NCBI GenBank assembly: GCA_016722565.1
Contig: JADKIU010000003.1
Location: forward strand, 1-64,000
Source of the DNA: Bacteroidota bacterium
Lineage (GTDB): Bacteria; Bacteroidota; Bacteroidia; 2-12-FULL-35-15
Direction: 5' to 3'
Length of the DNA: 64,000 nucleotides
Positions 27,087-37,193 of the stretch are shown in pieces. The notes below the pieces were generated by a model, which saw only the letters and a program-made list of their open reading frames with translations, was not told where the DNA came from and did no database searches. The translations under genes and the position numbers were made by a program. How positions within the stretch are numbered: position 1 is the stretch's first letter; every line of letters starts with the position of its first letter.

Positions 27087-28664
27087 GTGGTGAATAATTT
27101 TTCTAAACGTATATATTTTGTTGTACTCTTTATAGTACTCTCCATTTTTCCAGTGAATGGATTGCTTGCGCAACAAAAAACATCGAAAGTGGTTGACCCT
27201 GCAGATGCAAAAGAACACTTTTCTCACAATAACTTTTTATTCGCCATACCCGCTTACAAACAACTCCTCAAACAAGAACCCAATAACCCAGATTATAACT
27301 ACAAACTGGGAATTTGTTATTTGTACACGAATATCAATAAATCACTTTCCATCCCTCACTTGGAAATTGCAAGTAAAGCACCTAAAACTGAAAAAAAGGT
27401 CTTGTATCATTTAGGACTTGCTTATCAATATGCAAGTAGATTTGATGATGCTATAAAAACCTATAACGCCTATAAAGCAACATTAAAAGGTGCTGAATTG
27501 GAAGAGGTTGATCACCAAATAGAAACCTGTGAAAATGGCAAAGAATACGTTAAACACCCCATTAATGTGAGCTTCCAAAACTTGGGAAAAGAAATCAATT
27601 CAGAATATCCCGATTATTACCCCTTCGTTCCTGCAAACGAAAGTTTTGTGGTTTTTACCTCGCGTAGAAAAGATAATATTGGTGGTCAGGTTGAAGTAGA
27701 TGGCTATTATTCATCTGATATTTATATGTCTCTACCGGTCAATGATATCTGGACGAAACCTAAAAACATGGGAGGAACTGTTAATACACGCTACGATGAA
27801 CAGGCTGTAGGACTTACTCCTGACGGACAAACCATGCTGATGTATATCGATCACATTGATAGTTTAGGAAACATCTATTCATCCATGAATAAAGCAGGTA
27901 CATTTCAGAGAATGAGAAAACTGAACAATAATGTGAATTCCGATTTTGAAACCGCAGGTTCCATTACACCGGATGGAAATATTATTTTTTTCACCAGCAA
28001 ACGTGAAGGAGGATTAGGTGAAACAGATGTATATATGGCTCGAAAACTACCAAACGGACAATGGGCGAAAGCACAAAACTTAGGAAATGTAATCAACACC
28101 AAATACAAAGAAGATTTCCCTCAGATTGCTCCGGATGGAAAAACACTTTATTTTTCATCACAAGGTCATGCTGGAATGGGCGATTTTGATTTGTATCAAT
28201 CTACCTGGAATGAAGAAGAAAATACATGGACGACACCCAAAAATTTAGGATATCCGATTAACTCTGTTGGCGATGACCGATGCATTTCATTTACCGAAAA
28301 CAACAGAGTTGCTTATATTTCTGCAGTTCGGGATGGAGGCTTTGGCGATTTGGATCTTTATCGAGTAAAGTTTGATGATATTGAAGACCGAACAACTGTT
28401 CTTCAAGGATATATTTCTACCGTGGATAGTGCCAAAAACATCTCCACATTTGTTACTGTAAGAGATTTAAAAAACAAAGATGCTTCGGAATTAACCTATA
28501 ACCCCAACCCCAACACCGGTAAGTTTATTATGGCATTAACCCCTAGTAAATACGAAATCACCATTGAAGCAGATGGCTACAAAACCCTTACCGATGCCTT
28601 TTTTATTTTTGACATTGGCATTGGACAAAATGAGAGTAAAAAGTTTTTTACACTCCAGAAATAG
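27087..28664 (+). CDS. TPR/PD40 protein without OmpA domain (PorE-like paralogue 4)
   Basis: About 525 residues. No ATG opens the gene. GTG at 27087 (or 27090) directly precedes the signal peptide NNFSKRIYFVVLFIVLSIFPVNGLLAQ. A TTG at 27042 is possible but sits by a TACTTTG promoter-like box (27045-27051). The TPR part (HNNFLFAIPAYKQLLKQEPNNPDYNYKLGICY) and the PD40 blades (EYPDYYPFVPANESFVVFTSRR; GGLGETDVYMARKLPNGQWAKAQNLG) match the three preceding paralogues. After the propeller there is only one short beta domain (GKFIMALTPSKYEITIEADGYKT) and no OmpA-like end, so it cannot bind peptidoglycan in the same way. The DnaQ-like gene follows after 32 bases. Confidence 0.78.
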   Translation: MVNNFSKRIYFVVLFIVLSIFPVNGLLAQQKTSKVVDPADAKEHFSHNNFLFAIPAYKQLLKQEPNNPDYNYKLGICYLYTNINKSLSIPHLEIASKAPKTEKKVLYHLGLAYQYASRFDDAIKTYNAYKATLKGAELEEVDHQIETCENGKEYVKHPINVSFQNLGKEINSEYPDYYPFVPANESFVVFTSRRKDNIGGQVEVDGYYSSDIYMSLPVNDIWTKPKNMGGTVNTRYDEQAVGLTPDGQTMLMYIDHIDSLGNIYSSMNKAGTFQRMRKLNNNVNSDFETAGSITPDGNIIFFTSKREGGLGETDVYMARKLPNGQWAKAQNLGNVINTKYKEDFPQIAPDGKTLYFSSQGHAGMGDFDLYQSTWNEEENTWTTPKNLGYPINSVGDDRCISFTENNRVAYISAVRDGGFGDLDLYRVKFDDIEDRTTVLQGYISTVDSAKNISTFVTVRDLKNKDASELTYNPNPNTGKFIMALTPSKYEITIEADGYKTLTDAFFIFDIGIGQNESKKFFTLQK

Positions 28665-28696
28665 ATTTTTATTTCTTTACTTTATTTTACTCTGAA

Positions 28697-29509
28697 ATGA
28701 TACAACTGAATTTAACCAAACCAATTGCCTTTTTTGACTTAGAAACAACCGGAGTAAATGTTGCTTCCGATAGAATTGTTGAAATTTCAATCCTTAAAAT
28801 TTCACCGGACGGCACGAAAGAAATCAAAACTAAACGAATCAACCCGACGATTCCTATTCCCGTATCATCTTCTGAAATTCATGGGATTTATGATAAAGAT
28901 GTTGCCGATGAACCAACGTTTAAAGGCATCGCAAAAAGCTTAGCTGAATTTTTAAAAGATGCGGATTTGGCAGGATACAACTCCAACAAATTTGACATTC
29001 CGATTTTGGTTGAAGAGTTTTTGAGAGCAGAAATTGATTTCGACTTGAAAGGAAGACGTTTTGTGGATGTACAAAATATTTTCCACCAAATGGAACAACG
29101 TACATTAAAAGCTGCTTATAAATTTTATTGCGGAAAAGAAATTATCAATGCACACAGCGCTCAAGCTGATATTGAAGCCACCTATGAAATATTTCTTGCT
29201 CAACTCGAAAAATATGACGGTGTAGAATTTGAAGATAAAAAAGGAATAAAATCTTGTCCGGTAAAAAACGATATCAAAGCATTGCACGACTTTACGAACA
29301 TTAATAAAAATGCTGATTTAGCCGGACGCATCATTTTTAATGAAAAAGGAGTGGAAGTATTTAATTTCGGAAAACACATTGGCAAATCCGTAGAACAAGT
29401 GTTTAAGGATGAACCGTCCTATTATTCATGGATGCTGAATGGAGACTTTCCTTTGTATACGAAAAAAGTGCTGACCGAAATTAAACTACGAATGGCTTTT
29501 AACCGATAA
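28697..29509 (+). CDS. DEDDh 3'-5' exonuclease (DnaQ/ExoX-like)
   Basis: A 270-residue cytoplasmic exonuclease. The DEDDh metal and base residues are visible: IAFFDLETTG (Asp and Glu, near residue 14), Asp in AGYNSNKFDIPIL near 99, and His with Asp in HSAQADIEAT near 155. The C-terminal 50 residues (FGKHIGKSVEQVFKDEPSYYSWMLNGDFP) form the small ExoX-type C-terminal domain found in Bacteroidota exonucleases of this group. It may act in proofreading or repair. The polymerase III alpha subunit is not nearby, so an independent role is likely. It is 15 bases upstream of the FAH-family gene and probably in one operon with it. Confidence 0.88.
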   Translation: MIQLNLTKPIAFFDLETTGVNVASDRIVEISILKISPDGTKEIKTKRINPTIPIPVSSSEIHGIYDKDVADEPTFKGIAKSLAEFLKDADLAGYNSNKFDIPILVEEFLRAEIDFDLKGRRFVDVQNIFHQMEQRTLKAAYKFYCGKEIINAHSAQADIEATYEIFLAQLEKYDGVEFEDKKGIKSCPVKNDIKALHDFTNINKNADLAGRIIFNEKGVEVFNFGKHIGKSVEQVFKDEPSYYSWMLNGDFPLYTKKVLTEIKLRMAFNR

Positions 29510-29524
29510 TACCCCTAACTACCT

Positions 29525-30136
29525 ATGAAAATCATTTGCATCGGTCGTAATTACGCTGAACATGCCAAAGAAATGAATGCAGCTGTTCCTACTGAACCTG
29601 TATTTTTTTTAAAGCCAGACACGGCCATTATCAAAGACAATCAACCATTTTATTATCCTGATTTTTCAAAAGAAATTCATCACGAAGTTGAATTGGTTTT
29701 GAAAATTAACAAACCTGGAAAAAACATTGATGCCCAATTTGCACATAAATATTATGATGAAATTGGCATTGGAATTGATTTTACAGCACGCGACATACAA
29801 GCAAAATGTAAAGAGAAAGGATTACCTTGGGAAAAAGCAAAAGCATTTGATGGCTCTGCTCCTATTGGAAAATTTGTTGACAAGAAAAAATTTAGTGATC
29901 CGAACAATATTCATTTCCATTTAAACATAAACGGAAAACTTGTTCAAAAAGGAAACACCAATGATTTACTTTTTTCTTTTGATGCAGTAATTGCTTACGT
30001 TTCAAAGTTCTTTACGTTAAAAACCGGTGATCTTATTTATACCGGAACACCAGAAGGAGTTGGACCGGTTGCTATTGGCGACAAATTAGAAGCGTTTATA
30101 GAAAATGAAAGCCTTTTAACGTTTGAGATAAAATAA
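29525..30136 (+). CDS. Fumarylacetoacetate hydrolase family protein (FAHD1-like)
   Basis: A 203-residue single-domain member. MKIICIGRNYAEHAKEM is the usual start of the short FAHD1-type enzymes. The metal-binding Glu residues lie in HHEVELVLKI near residue 60, and the Asp in IGIDFTARDIQ near 90. The C-terminal LKTGDLIYTGTPEGVGPVAIGD is the conserved family end. Members act as acylpyruvate hydrolases, oxaloacetate decarboxylases or oxaloacetate tautomerases, and sequence alone does not separate these. It follows the exonuclease gene closely and precedes the DUF4197 lipoprotein by 30 bases. Confidence 0.88.
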   Translation: MKIICIGRNYAEHAKEMNAAVPTEPVFFLKPDTAIIKDNQPFYYPDFSKEIHHEVELVLKINKPGKNIDAQFAHKYYDEIGIGIDFTARDIQAKCKEKGLPWEKAKAFDGSAPIGKFVDKKKFSDPNNIHFHLNINGKLVQKGNTNDLLFSFDAVIAYVSKFFTLKTGDLIYTGTPEGVGPVAIGDKLEAFIENESLLTFEIK

Positions 30137-30166
30137 TCAAATTTGATACTTAATTAAAAAAACGAC

Positions 30167-30913
30167 ATGAAAAAAATTCTTCTCCCTACTCTATTCATTG
30201 CTGTATTTTCAATTGTTGCATGTACCACCCAACAATTGCAACAAACAGCAGATGCTGCCAAGGAAGCCATGAACTCCGGAACGAAACCCGCTTCCAATCC
30301 CTTAACAAATGAAGAGGTAATTAATGGTTTAAGAGAAGCGTTGACCGTTGGAACAAACAATTCCAGTTCGTTTGCTTCCAAAGTAGATGGATTTTATAAA
30401 AACCCTGCATTGTTTATCCCTTTCCCTCCTGAAGCTCAAAAAGTGAAAGACTGGGCTTTAAAATTGGGAATGAACGAACAGTTAGACAAGTTCGTAATGA
30501 CCTTAAACCGCTCAGCAGAAGAAGCGGCAAAGGATGCTGCACCTGTTTTTGTGAATGCGATTAAAGGAATGAGCATTGGTGATGGATTTGCTATCTTAAA
30601 AGGCTCTGATAATGCTGCAACACAATATTTAAGAGATAAAACAACTGCCGAATTGCGTCAAAAATTCACTCCGGTAGTTCAAAATGCTATTAATAAAGTG
30701 GAATTAACAAAATATTGGAGCCCAATCATTAATAACTACAATAAAGTACCATTTGTTGAAAAACAAAACCCCGACTTAACAGCTTACGTAACCGATAGAG
30801 CAATGGAGGGCTTGTTTAAATTAATAGCCGATGAAGAACTGAAAATTCGTAAAGACCCTGTTGCGCGAGTAACCGATATTTTAAAACGCGTTTTCGGAAG
30901 CTTAACTCAATAA
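30167..30913 (+). CDS. DUF4197 domain lipoprotein
   Basis: A 248-residue lipoprotein with signal MKKILLPTLFIAVFSIVAC, lipobox IVAC and predicted lipidated Cys19. The rest matches the DUF4197 pattern: EVINGLREALTVGTNNSSSFASKVDGFYKNPALFIPFPPEA near the start and FTPVVQNAINKVELTKYWSPIINNYNKVPF near 170. The family is widespread in Bacteroidota and Proteobacteria with no known function. It is expected in the periplasm, attached to the inner or outer membrane. It is the last gene of the run that begins at 28697. Confidence 0.85.
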   Translation: MKKILLPTLFIAVFSIVACTTQQLQQTADAAKEAMNSGTKPASNPLTNEEVINGLREALTVGTNNSSSFASKVDGFYKNPALFIPFPPEAQKVKDWALKLGMNEQLDKFVMTLNRSAEEAAKDAAPVFVNAIKGMSIGDGFAILKGSDNAATQYLRDKTTAELRQKFTPVVQNAINKVELTKYWSPIINNYNKVPFVEKQNPDLTAYVTDRAMEGLFKLIADEELKIRKDPVARVTDILKRVFGSLTQ

Positions 30914-30966
30914 AAATCAACAAAGTACACTTCTGATTTTTAGCAAATTTTTAGTGCTGATTTTTC

Positions 30967-30996
30967 TTTGTTGCATCAAAAAATAGTTTATTTTTG
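30967..30996 (+). promoter_or_regulatory. Promoter of the T9SS surface protein at 31019
   Basis: TTTG at 30967-30970 and TATTTTTG at 30989-30996 are separated by 18 bases, a textbook Bacteroidota promoter. The start codon at 31019 lies 22 bases after the box. The preceding stretch also contains an AACAAAG/CTTTGTT inverted repeat (about 30918-30973) that could form a long-range hairpin. Confidence 0.65.
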
Positions 30997-31018
30997 GTGC
31001 TGTTAAAAAAAATCAAAA

Positions 31019-34000
31019 ATGCTACTCCAAAAGTCTAGAAGGCTACTTCTTGCTATTTCTTTTATGACGTGCGCTGCACTTTCTTCATTTTCTCAGAATG
31101 TTGGAGATTATCGATCTATACTTACGGGCACATGGAACGTAAATGCAAATTGGGAGCGATGCGCAACAGCAGGCACATGGGTTGGTGCAACCAATGTTTT
31201 CCCTCCAACTGGAGGAGCAGGTGCAGGCGTTACCATCACGATTCAGGCTGGCCATACAATTACAGGCCCAGCAGCTTTGAACATTACAAATAATGCAATT
31301 TTAAATATTTCTGCTACAGGTATCTTAACAATTCCCTTAGGTAGAACGTTAACGAATACTGCGGCCGGAACAATTTCAAATGCCGGGACATTGAATATTA
31401 ATACTGCTACCAGTATCTTTACAAATAATGGAGTTTTTACTAATACAGGTTCACTTGTAACTTTAGCCGGTGCTACCATAACAAATTCCAGCACAGGAAC
31501 TTTTACTCATAATTCTGCCACAGCTATTACCTCTTTAGGCAATTTTACAAATTCTGGATTCTTAACAATCAGTGCTACAAGAACATTTAATAATGGTGCT
31601 GCTGCATCTGCTACATTTACAAATAACTCAACGGGAAAACATATGTCTTCGGGACCTAAGTAATGCAAATGGAACTTTAAATAAAGTAATAAATAATGGA
31701 TTAATAAATATTCTAAATGGTGGAGTTTTCACAAATTTGGAAAACGGAACAGCTCCTGCTGTGCAAAATGCAACAGGATCATTTTTATTAATTCCGGCAC
31801 AGTAAATAATACTCCCGGAGTCAACCAATTTCAATTTGACAACACGAGTAAATATCAACATTATTTCACAGCATCAACCGGAACAATACCATCTGTGCAA
31901 TGGAACACGGGTTCAATTTGTGAGATAAGAGATTGTGGACCAACGGCAGCTGGTCCAACCTTTACCGCTGCAACGGCTTTTAGTGATTTTATTTGGGCTG
32001 ATACCAATCAAGCAGTCAATATAAGTTTAGGGGGAAAACTAACCGTTGCAAGAAATTTAACGATTCGTCATACGGGAGGAGATATTCTAATTTTAAGAAC
32101 AACTGGACTTACTGCAAACCTTGTCGTTTCTGGTAATATGTCTATTGAACCAAACGCCATATGCACACTTGTAAGTACAAGTGCGTCTTTTAATGTTGGA
32201 ATGACTGTAGACATCGCTGGAAATTTCAATCAAACTGGCGGAACACTAAATCTTACCACTAGTACAAATACTTCCAGCACTTCACCCGTTGGAAATGGTG
32301 TATTAAATGTAGCTGGTACGTTTAATCTTTCTGGAGGAACATTAAATGTTTGCTCAAGTGCTGCAACAAGTACACAAGCCAATGGAACAATTAATGTAAC
32401 TGGTGCAACGAATATTACCGGAGGTACTCTTAATTTAAATTCAAGTACAACAACAGGTGGTGGCGGATTGGGTGTTTTAAATCTTAGCGGTAATTTTGTT
32501 CATACAGGCGGAACCATTTCAAAAACAGCTGCTGCCGCTGCCAATACAGGAACCATAAATATTATCGGAACAGGAGCACAAACTATTGAAAGCACTTCCG
32601 GATTTGCGGCTAACACCATTGCTTTTAATATAACCCAAACTACTGCATCCGGCTTGTGCAGTATCTTAGCAACCAAAACATTTGCAGTAAACTCAGGCAC
32701 TACAGTTAATATTAATGACAATACATCTACCGGATTGGCCACCAACCCCGAACTTACTGTTCTTGGTAACATTTCAGTAGGAGGAACAGGAATCATTAAT
32801 GTGAATGCCTTAGCAAAACTGGACATGCGAACTGCTGCAATGACCGGTACTGGCACCTTCAATTTAGCAACAACAGCGACTTTATTAACACAACATGCGG
32901 GAGGAATTTCTACCACCGCAGCTACCGGTTGTATCCAAACAACAACCAAAACATTTCATGCCAATGCCAACTACTACTATAATGGGACTGCGGCACAAGT
33001 TACCGGCAATGCGCTTCCTACTGCTTTAACAGATACATTAACAATCAACAATACTTCTACGATCACATCCAGTGGGGTCACTTTAACACAAGCTACATCA
33101 TTAAGTGGAAACTTAAGATTAATCAATGGCCGTTTAATTACATCATCCGCTGTTATTACTATTTCCGGCTCAGGAACTACTTCATCCGGATCTATCGCTT
33201 CATTTGTTGATGGACCAATAACCAGACTATTTGGTTCTGCAACCACGTTCGTTTTTCCTACTGGAGATGTTTATTTAGCAACCGGATCCGTGGCAACTGC
33301 AAAATGGGCAAGGATTGAATTGGCTTCAGGAATAGCCGGAGGAAATAGCTATACGGCTGAATATCACAAATTAGATGACCCTTGCAATGTCAATCAAGCA
33401 TTGAGTAATACAAATGCTGTTGGCATCAACCATGTGAGTTATAAAGAATATTGGGACATGACCCGAAGCCTTGGAACAAGTACTCCGGTTGTAAAACTTT
33501 ATTGGGAAGATAACTCTGAAAGCTCTTCTATTGGAAGTGCTATTTCCTCTCCAATTGCGGCAGATTTATGTGTTGCTGAATTAATCACAGGAACATGGAA
33601 CTCAAAAGGAACTGGCACTATTACAACTGCAGGAATTACAGGAACAGTTGCTTCGGGTGCAACTGCTACTACATTTTCAACCGGTGTAACATTTCAATTC
33701 ACCTTTGGAGCACCAACACTTGTCAATCCACTTCCAATTGAATTAACTACATTTACCGGTTATCCAACATCGGATGGTAATCAATTAGAATGGTCAACTG
33801 CCACTGAAACGAATAACAATTACTTTGATGTTGAAAGAAGCGCTGATGGAGCTGAATTTACAAAAATTGCTTCTGTAAACGGAAACGGTAATTCCACCAG
33901 TACCTTAAATTATAATCTCTTGGATCCTACGCCTGCTTCCGGTATCAATTATTACCGATTGAAACAAGTCGATTTTGATGGCAATTCTACTTATTCTAAT

Positions 34001-34258
34001 ATCATTTCAATTGAAGACGAGACTTCGGAAAATACGGTAATTCAGGTTTATCCAAATCCAAGTAACGATATCGTACACATTATTGCTTCTGAAAACATCG
34101 CATCATTTGCCATTTACAATATGTTGGGTGAACTTGTATTTACGTCCACTTCTGATCAAAACAACATTCAATTCAATCCGATATCAAAAGGTATTTATTT
34201 GATAAAAGCCTTTACACAAGATGGCAACGTTTCCTCCACACGATTTGTAAGAAATTAA
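31019..34258 (+). CDS. T9SS-sorted repetitive surface protein, three apparent frameshifts
   Basis: About 1,080 residues when repaired. Signal peptide ends CAALSSFSQ, then a WN..ANWE...GGAGAGVTITIQAGHTI motif, then many short beta repeats rich in Asn, Thr and Gly (INISGTG-like, TLNINTAT, GNFNQTGGTLNLT), then a C-terminal region PIELTTFTGYPTSDGNQLEWSTATETNNNYFDVERS and the T9SS sorting domain VYPNPSNDIVHI...GIYLIKAFTQDGNVSSTRFVRN. The frame is interrupted three times, each repaired by one base: the A run at 31636-31639, the G run at 31651-31653 (giving TYVFGDLSNANGTLNK) and the T run at 31782-31786 (giving SFFINSGTVNNTPGVNQFQF). Probable sequencing contractions. Function of the repeats unknown. 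Confidence 0.82.
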
Positions 34259-34285
34259 CTTCTCGACTACGCTCGAAGTGACAAT
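34259..34285 (+). repeat. REP-like palindromic element, copy 1
   Basis: CTTCTCGACTACGCTCGAAGTGACAAT directly after the stop codon of the T9SS gene. It contains an imperfect inverted repeat (CTTcTCGA ... TCGAAG). A second copy with the same core, CTCGACTnCGCTCG followed by TGACAAT, lies at 61414-61438. Short elements of this type are scattered between genes in Bacteroidota genomes. Confidence 0.6.
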
Positions 34286-34296
34286 AAAAACGAAAT

Positions 34297-34335
34297 AAAA
34301 AAACGTCTAGTAAAACTTACTAGACGTTTTTTTTA
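34297..34335. terminator. Bidirectional rho-independent terminator between convergent genes
   Basis: AAAACGTCTAGTAA pairs with TTACTAGACGTTTT around a three-base loop (34314-34316), with A tract on one side and T tract on the other. It can serve the T9SS gene on the plus strand and the universal stress genes on the minus strand. Confidence 0.85.
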
Positions 34336-34354
34336 ATATGAATTAGATCGATTC

Positions 34355-35236
34355 TTAGTACGGATGAACCCAAGGAATATTGGCTTCTTTCGGTTGAATC
34401 GACAATACTGGAATTTTTGAATGATTGATAATTTGCTGTGCATATGTACCCATCAATCGTCCTGTTATTCCTTCTTCCTGATCGGTCATAATTACAATCA
34501 AATCTGCGCCTACCGTTTTGGCATAATCATAGGTTGTTTTTGCTTGATTTTTTCCTTCAACGGTTTTACGTGAATAAGGCAAATCACATTTTTTCAAATA
34601 TTCTTCTATTTGATCTAATTTAATCTCGAATTTCTTACGTTCCGTTTCATCGCTTGTATCTGATAATCCTACAATGTGAATTTTAGATGCAAAATGTTTC
34701 GCAAACACAATTGCGTGATTCACTTTTTGTCTAGAATGAGCAGAATCATCAATTGGCAATAGAATATCTGTAAATCCTAATTTCTTTGCGTGCGCTTGAA
34801 CAGAGATAACAGGACACTCTGATTGCGTAACCATTTTGTAGGTATTGCTTCCGATAAAGAACTCAACAACACCCGATGTTCCATGAGTTCCCATCACTAC
34901 CAAATCAACATTATGTTCTTTAGAAACTGCATGTATCTCATTAAAAATATTTCCGGAAGAGGTTACATAGGTAGATTTTACACCATATTTCTTAAGAATG
35001 TCTGCTGCTACTTCTGATAATTTTTTCTCGATTGCATTGTTTAAATCAGAAGGTGTGGAAATTCTTAACTCTGGTGCTATAATGCTGAATTGTTCCCAAT
35101 GTTTCTCTATCACATGTAACAAAACTAAATCAGCTTTAAACAGCTGAGCCGTAAAACCAGCATGCTCTATCGCCAACAAGGATGTTTCTGAAAAATCAAT
35201 AGGAATTAGAATTTTTTTAATGTCGAATGGTTTCAT
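34355..35236 (-). CDS. Universal stress protein, tandem two-domain (UspA family), copy 1
   Basis: A 293-residue cytoplasmic protein with two UspA domains. Domain 1 starts KKILIPIDFSETSLLAIEHA and has the ATP-binding motif GTHGTSGVVEFFIGSNTYKMV near 115-135. Domain 2 starts FTDILLPIDDSAHSRQKVNHA and has a weaker motif (MTDQEEGITGRLMGTYAQQIINHSKIPVLSI). Such proteins bind ATP or act in stress survival; the exact role is unknown. It lies 24 bases downstream of a second copy of the same type and shares its promoter. Confidence 0.92.
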   Translation of the reverse strand: MKPFDIKKILIPIDFSETSLLAIEHAGFTAQLFKADLVLLHVIEKHWEQFSIIAPELRISTPSDLNNAIEKKLSEVAADILKKYGVKSTYVTSSGNIFNEIHAVSKEHNVDLVVMGTHGTSGVVEFFIGSNTYKMVTQSECPVISVQAHAKKLGFTDILLPIDDSAHSRQKVNHAIVFAKHFASKIHIVGLSDTSDETERKKFEIKLDQIEEYLKKCDLPYSRKTVEGKNQAKTTYDYAKTVGADLIVIMTDQEEGITGRLMGTYAQQIINHSKIPVLSIQPKEANIPWVHPY

Positions 35237-35260
35237 AAATATGTAGAATTTAGTTTAGAA

Positions 35261-36148
35261 TTAATATGGATTTGGAAATGATGTTGTATCTTTTTTAGGC
35301 AAAGGTCGAATACTAAGCACTGGAATTTTAGAATGGTTAATGATTTCTTGAGCAGAAGAACCAATAAAATATTGCGTAAAATCTACTTCTTGTTGTGTCA
35401 TAATCATTATCAAATCCCCTTCCACTTTCTCTGCATACTCAAGGATGTTCTCCGCCAAGGTTTCTTCCCCTTTTATTCCTTTTATAATTTCAGCAGTACA
35501 CTCAATCTCTTCTTTTTCTAAAAAGGCTTTCACTTGACCTAATTGACGTGTTAAGCGATTCACCACAAATTCATCTGTAGTAAACAATACCGATACAACA
35601 CGAATGGTTGCCCCTCCGAAAAGTTTTGACAACTCGATTGCCTTCGTCACTTTTTCTCTTGTTTCCTTTGATAAATCAAGTGGCAGCACAATATTCTTGC
35701 ACCCTTTCCGATGGTGTTTTCCTTTAATTGTAATAACCGGCACTGCCGATTCACGAACCACACGCAACGCATTTGAACCAATAAAACGTTTGCGTTTTCC
35801 ATCATCCCCATTGGTACCCATAACAATCATGGTCGCATTTATAAGTTCTGCTACTTCAGCTACTTTCTCATAAATACTTCCCTTTGCCACCAATGTATTC
35901 ACCGTAACTTTAGCTTTTTTCTCTACGCTTTTTGCCAACAGGTCTAACTCTTTCTGTACATTTTTTTTGATGTCTTCACTTTGATCATTCGAGAAGAACT
36001 TTGCCAATACACCAGCCTCTTCAATCACGTGCAACAGTGTAATTTCTGCATTATATTCACGAGCGATGTTAAAAGATTGTTCTAAAGCAATAAGCGACTG
36101 TTCTGAAAAATCTATGGGAACTAATATTTTATTAGTAGATTGAATCAT
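35261..36148 (-). CDS. Universal stress protein, tandem two-domain (UspA family), copy 2
   Basis: A 295-residue two-domain UspA protein. Domain 1 begins NKILVPIDFSEQSLIALEQS with the nucleotide motif GTNGDDGKRKRFIGSNALRVV. Domain 2 begins CKNIVLPLDLSKETREKVTKA and ends EIINHSKIPVLSIRPLPKK. The C-terminal half is strikingly like that of the neighbouring copy (HSKIPVLSI in both), so the pair arose by duplication. It is first in the operon, with a good promoter at 36207-36238. Confidence 0.92.
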   Translation of the reverse strand: MIQSTNKILVPIDFSEQSLIALEQSFNIAREYNAEITLLHVIEEAGVLAKFFSNDQSEDIKKNVQKELDLLAKSVEKKAKVTVNTLVAKGSIYEKVAEVAELINATMIVMGTNGDDGKRKRFIGSNALRVVRESAVPVITIKGKHHRKGCKNIVLPLDLSKETREKVTKAIELSKLFGGATIRVVSVLFTTDEFVVNRLTRQLGQVKAFLEKEEIECTAEIIKGIKGEETLAENILEYAEKVEGDLIMIMTQQEVDFTQYFIGSSAQEIINHSKIPVLSIRPLPKKDTTSFPNPY

Positions 36149-36166
36149 AATTTTTAAATACTTTTG
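36140..36166 (+). promoter_or_regulatory. Possible promoter of the nucleoside phosphorylase gene
   Basis: TTG at 36140-36142 and TACTTTTG at 36159-36166 with a 16-base spacer, giving a leader of about 70 bases to the ATG at 36240. The upstream part overlaps the start of the divergent stress-protein gene. Confidence 0.4.
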
Positions 36167-36206
36167 AAGTATGTCTCACAAATTAAGCAATTATAAACCT
36201 ATTTAA

Positions 36207-36238
36207 CAAATATACATTCACCTTTTTTAAGCTACAAA
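36207..36238 (-). promoter_or_regulatory. Promoter of the universal stress protein operon
   Basis: On the minus strand TTTG (36235-36238), 20 bases, then TATATTTG (36207-36214). The -33 element lies against the ATG of the divergent phosphorylase gene at 36240, so the two promoters overlap back to back. Confidence 0.6.
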
Positions 36239-36239
36239 T

Positions 36240-37115
36240 ATGAATAATACTATAGCAGAAACGGAACTTATTCTGAATCCGAACGGAAGTGTTTACCATT
36301 TGCAACTCTTGCCTGAAAATATAGCGCCCAATATCATCATTGTTGGTGATCAAGGTCGGGTAGAAACCGTTTCCGCCTTTTTTGACACCATTGATTTTAA
36401 AGTACAAAACCGTGAATTTGTTACTCATGGAGGAACTTTTAACGGGAAACGTATCATGGTGCTTTCTTCCGGAATTGGCACAGACAATATCGACATCCTT
36501 ATGAACGAGCTGGATACGGCAGTAAACATTGATTTAAAAACACGTACCATCAAAAAAGAGCATACCAGTTTGAACATTGTCAGAATAGGCACATCCGGGG
36601 CGTTACAAAAAGACATTCCGGTTGATAGTTTTGTGGTATCCTCATACGGACTCGGATTTGATGGATTATTAAATTATTATCTGGATTTAGCTAAAGTAAA
36701 TGACAATACGATTTCTGAAGCCTTTATGCAGCAAACTAACTGGGCAAAAAACTTGCCTTATCCCTATGCAGTTAAAGGCTCTGCGTCATTAATCAATCAA
36801 ATCGGATTCGACCTTACAAAAGGCATAACTGCCACCGCACCAGGATTTTATGGACCACAAGGCCGTAAATTACGATTAACTCCTTGGGTAGCCGATTTTA
36901 ATCAACAATTAACCGATTTTAAACTGGATGAAAATCGGATCACCAACTTCGAAATGGAGACCTCTGCCCTCTATGGATTGGGAGCCTTGCTTGGTCATCA
37001 AACCTGCACCGTATGTGCTATTATAGCCAATCGGGTAGCGAAACAATACAGCAAGAATTACCATGTAGCAATAGAGAAATTAATCCAGTTGGTATTGGAG
37101 AGATTAACAAAGTAA
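36240..37115 (+). CDS. Nucleoside phosphorylase (uridine phosphorylase-like, PNP/UDP family)
   Basis: A 291-residue cytosolic enzyme of the PNP/UDP family, expected to split nucleosides with phosphate. The visible landmarks are the phosphate/nucleoside region IIIVGDQGRVETVSAFFDTIDF near 35-55, KRIMVLSSGIGTDNIDILMNEL near 85-105, IVRIGTSGALQKDIPVDSFVVSS near 130, and ITNFEMETSALYGLGALLGH near 240, which contains the Glu-Met-Glu ribose-binding motif. Uridine is the most likely substrate by similarity, but purines cannot be excluded. It is divergent from the stress-protein operon. Confidence 0.87.
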   Translation: MNNTIAETELILNPNGSVYHLQLLPENIAPNIIIVGDQGRVETVSAFFDTIDFKVQNREFVTHGGTFNGKRIMVLSSGIGTDNIDILMNELDTAVNIDLKTRTIKKEHTSLNIVRIGTSGALQKDIPVDSFVVSSYGLGFDGLLNYYLDLAKVNDNTISEAFMQQTNWAKNLPYPYAVKGSASLINQIGFDLTKGITATAPGFYGPQGRKLRLTPWVADFNQQLTDFKLDENRITNFEMETSALYGLGALLGHQTCTVCAIIANRVAKQYSKNYHVAIEKLIQLVLERLTK

Positions 37116-37193
37116 GGTTGAAATCTTCTTCACCCAAGCAACAAATACCTTGAAACTGCGCTCTATTTTTGTGCAAATAGTTAATCCCAAGGT

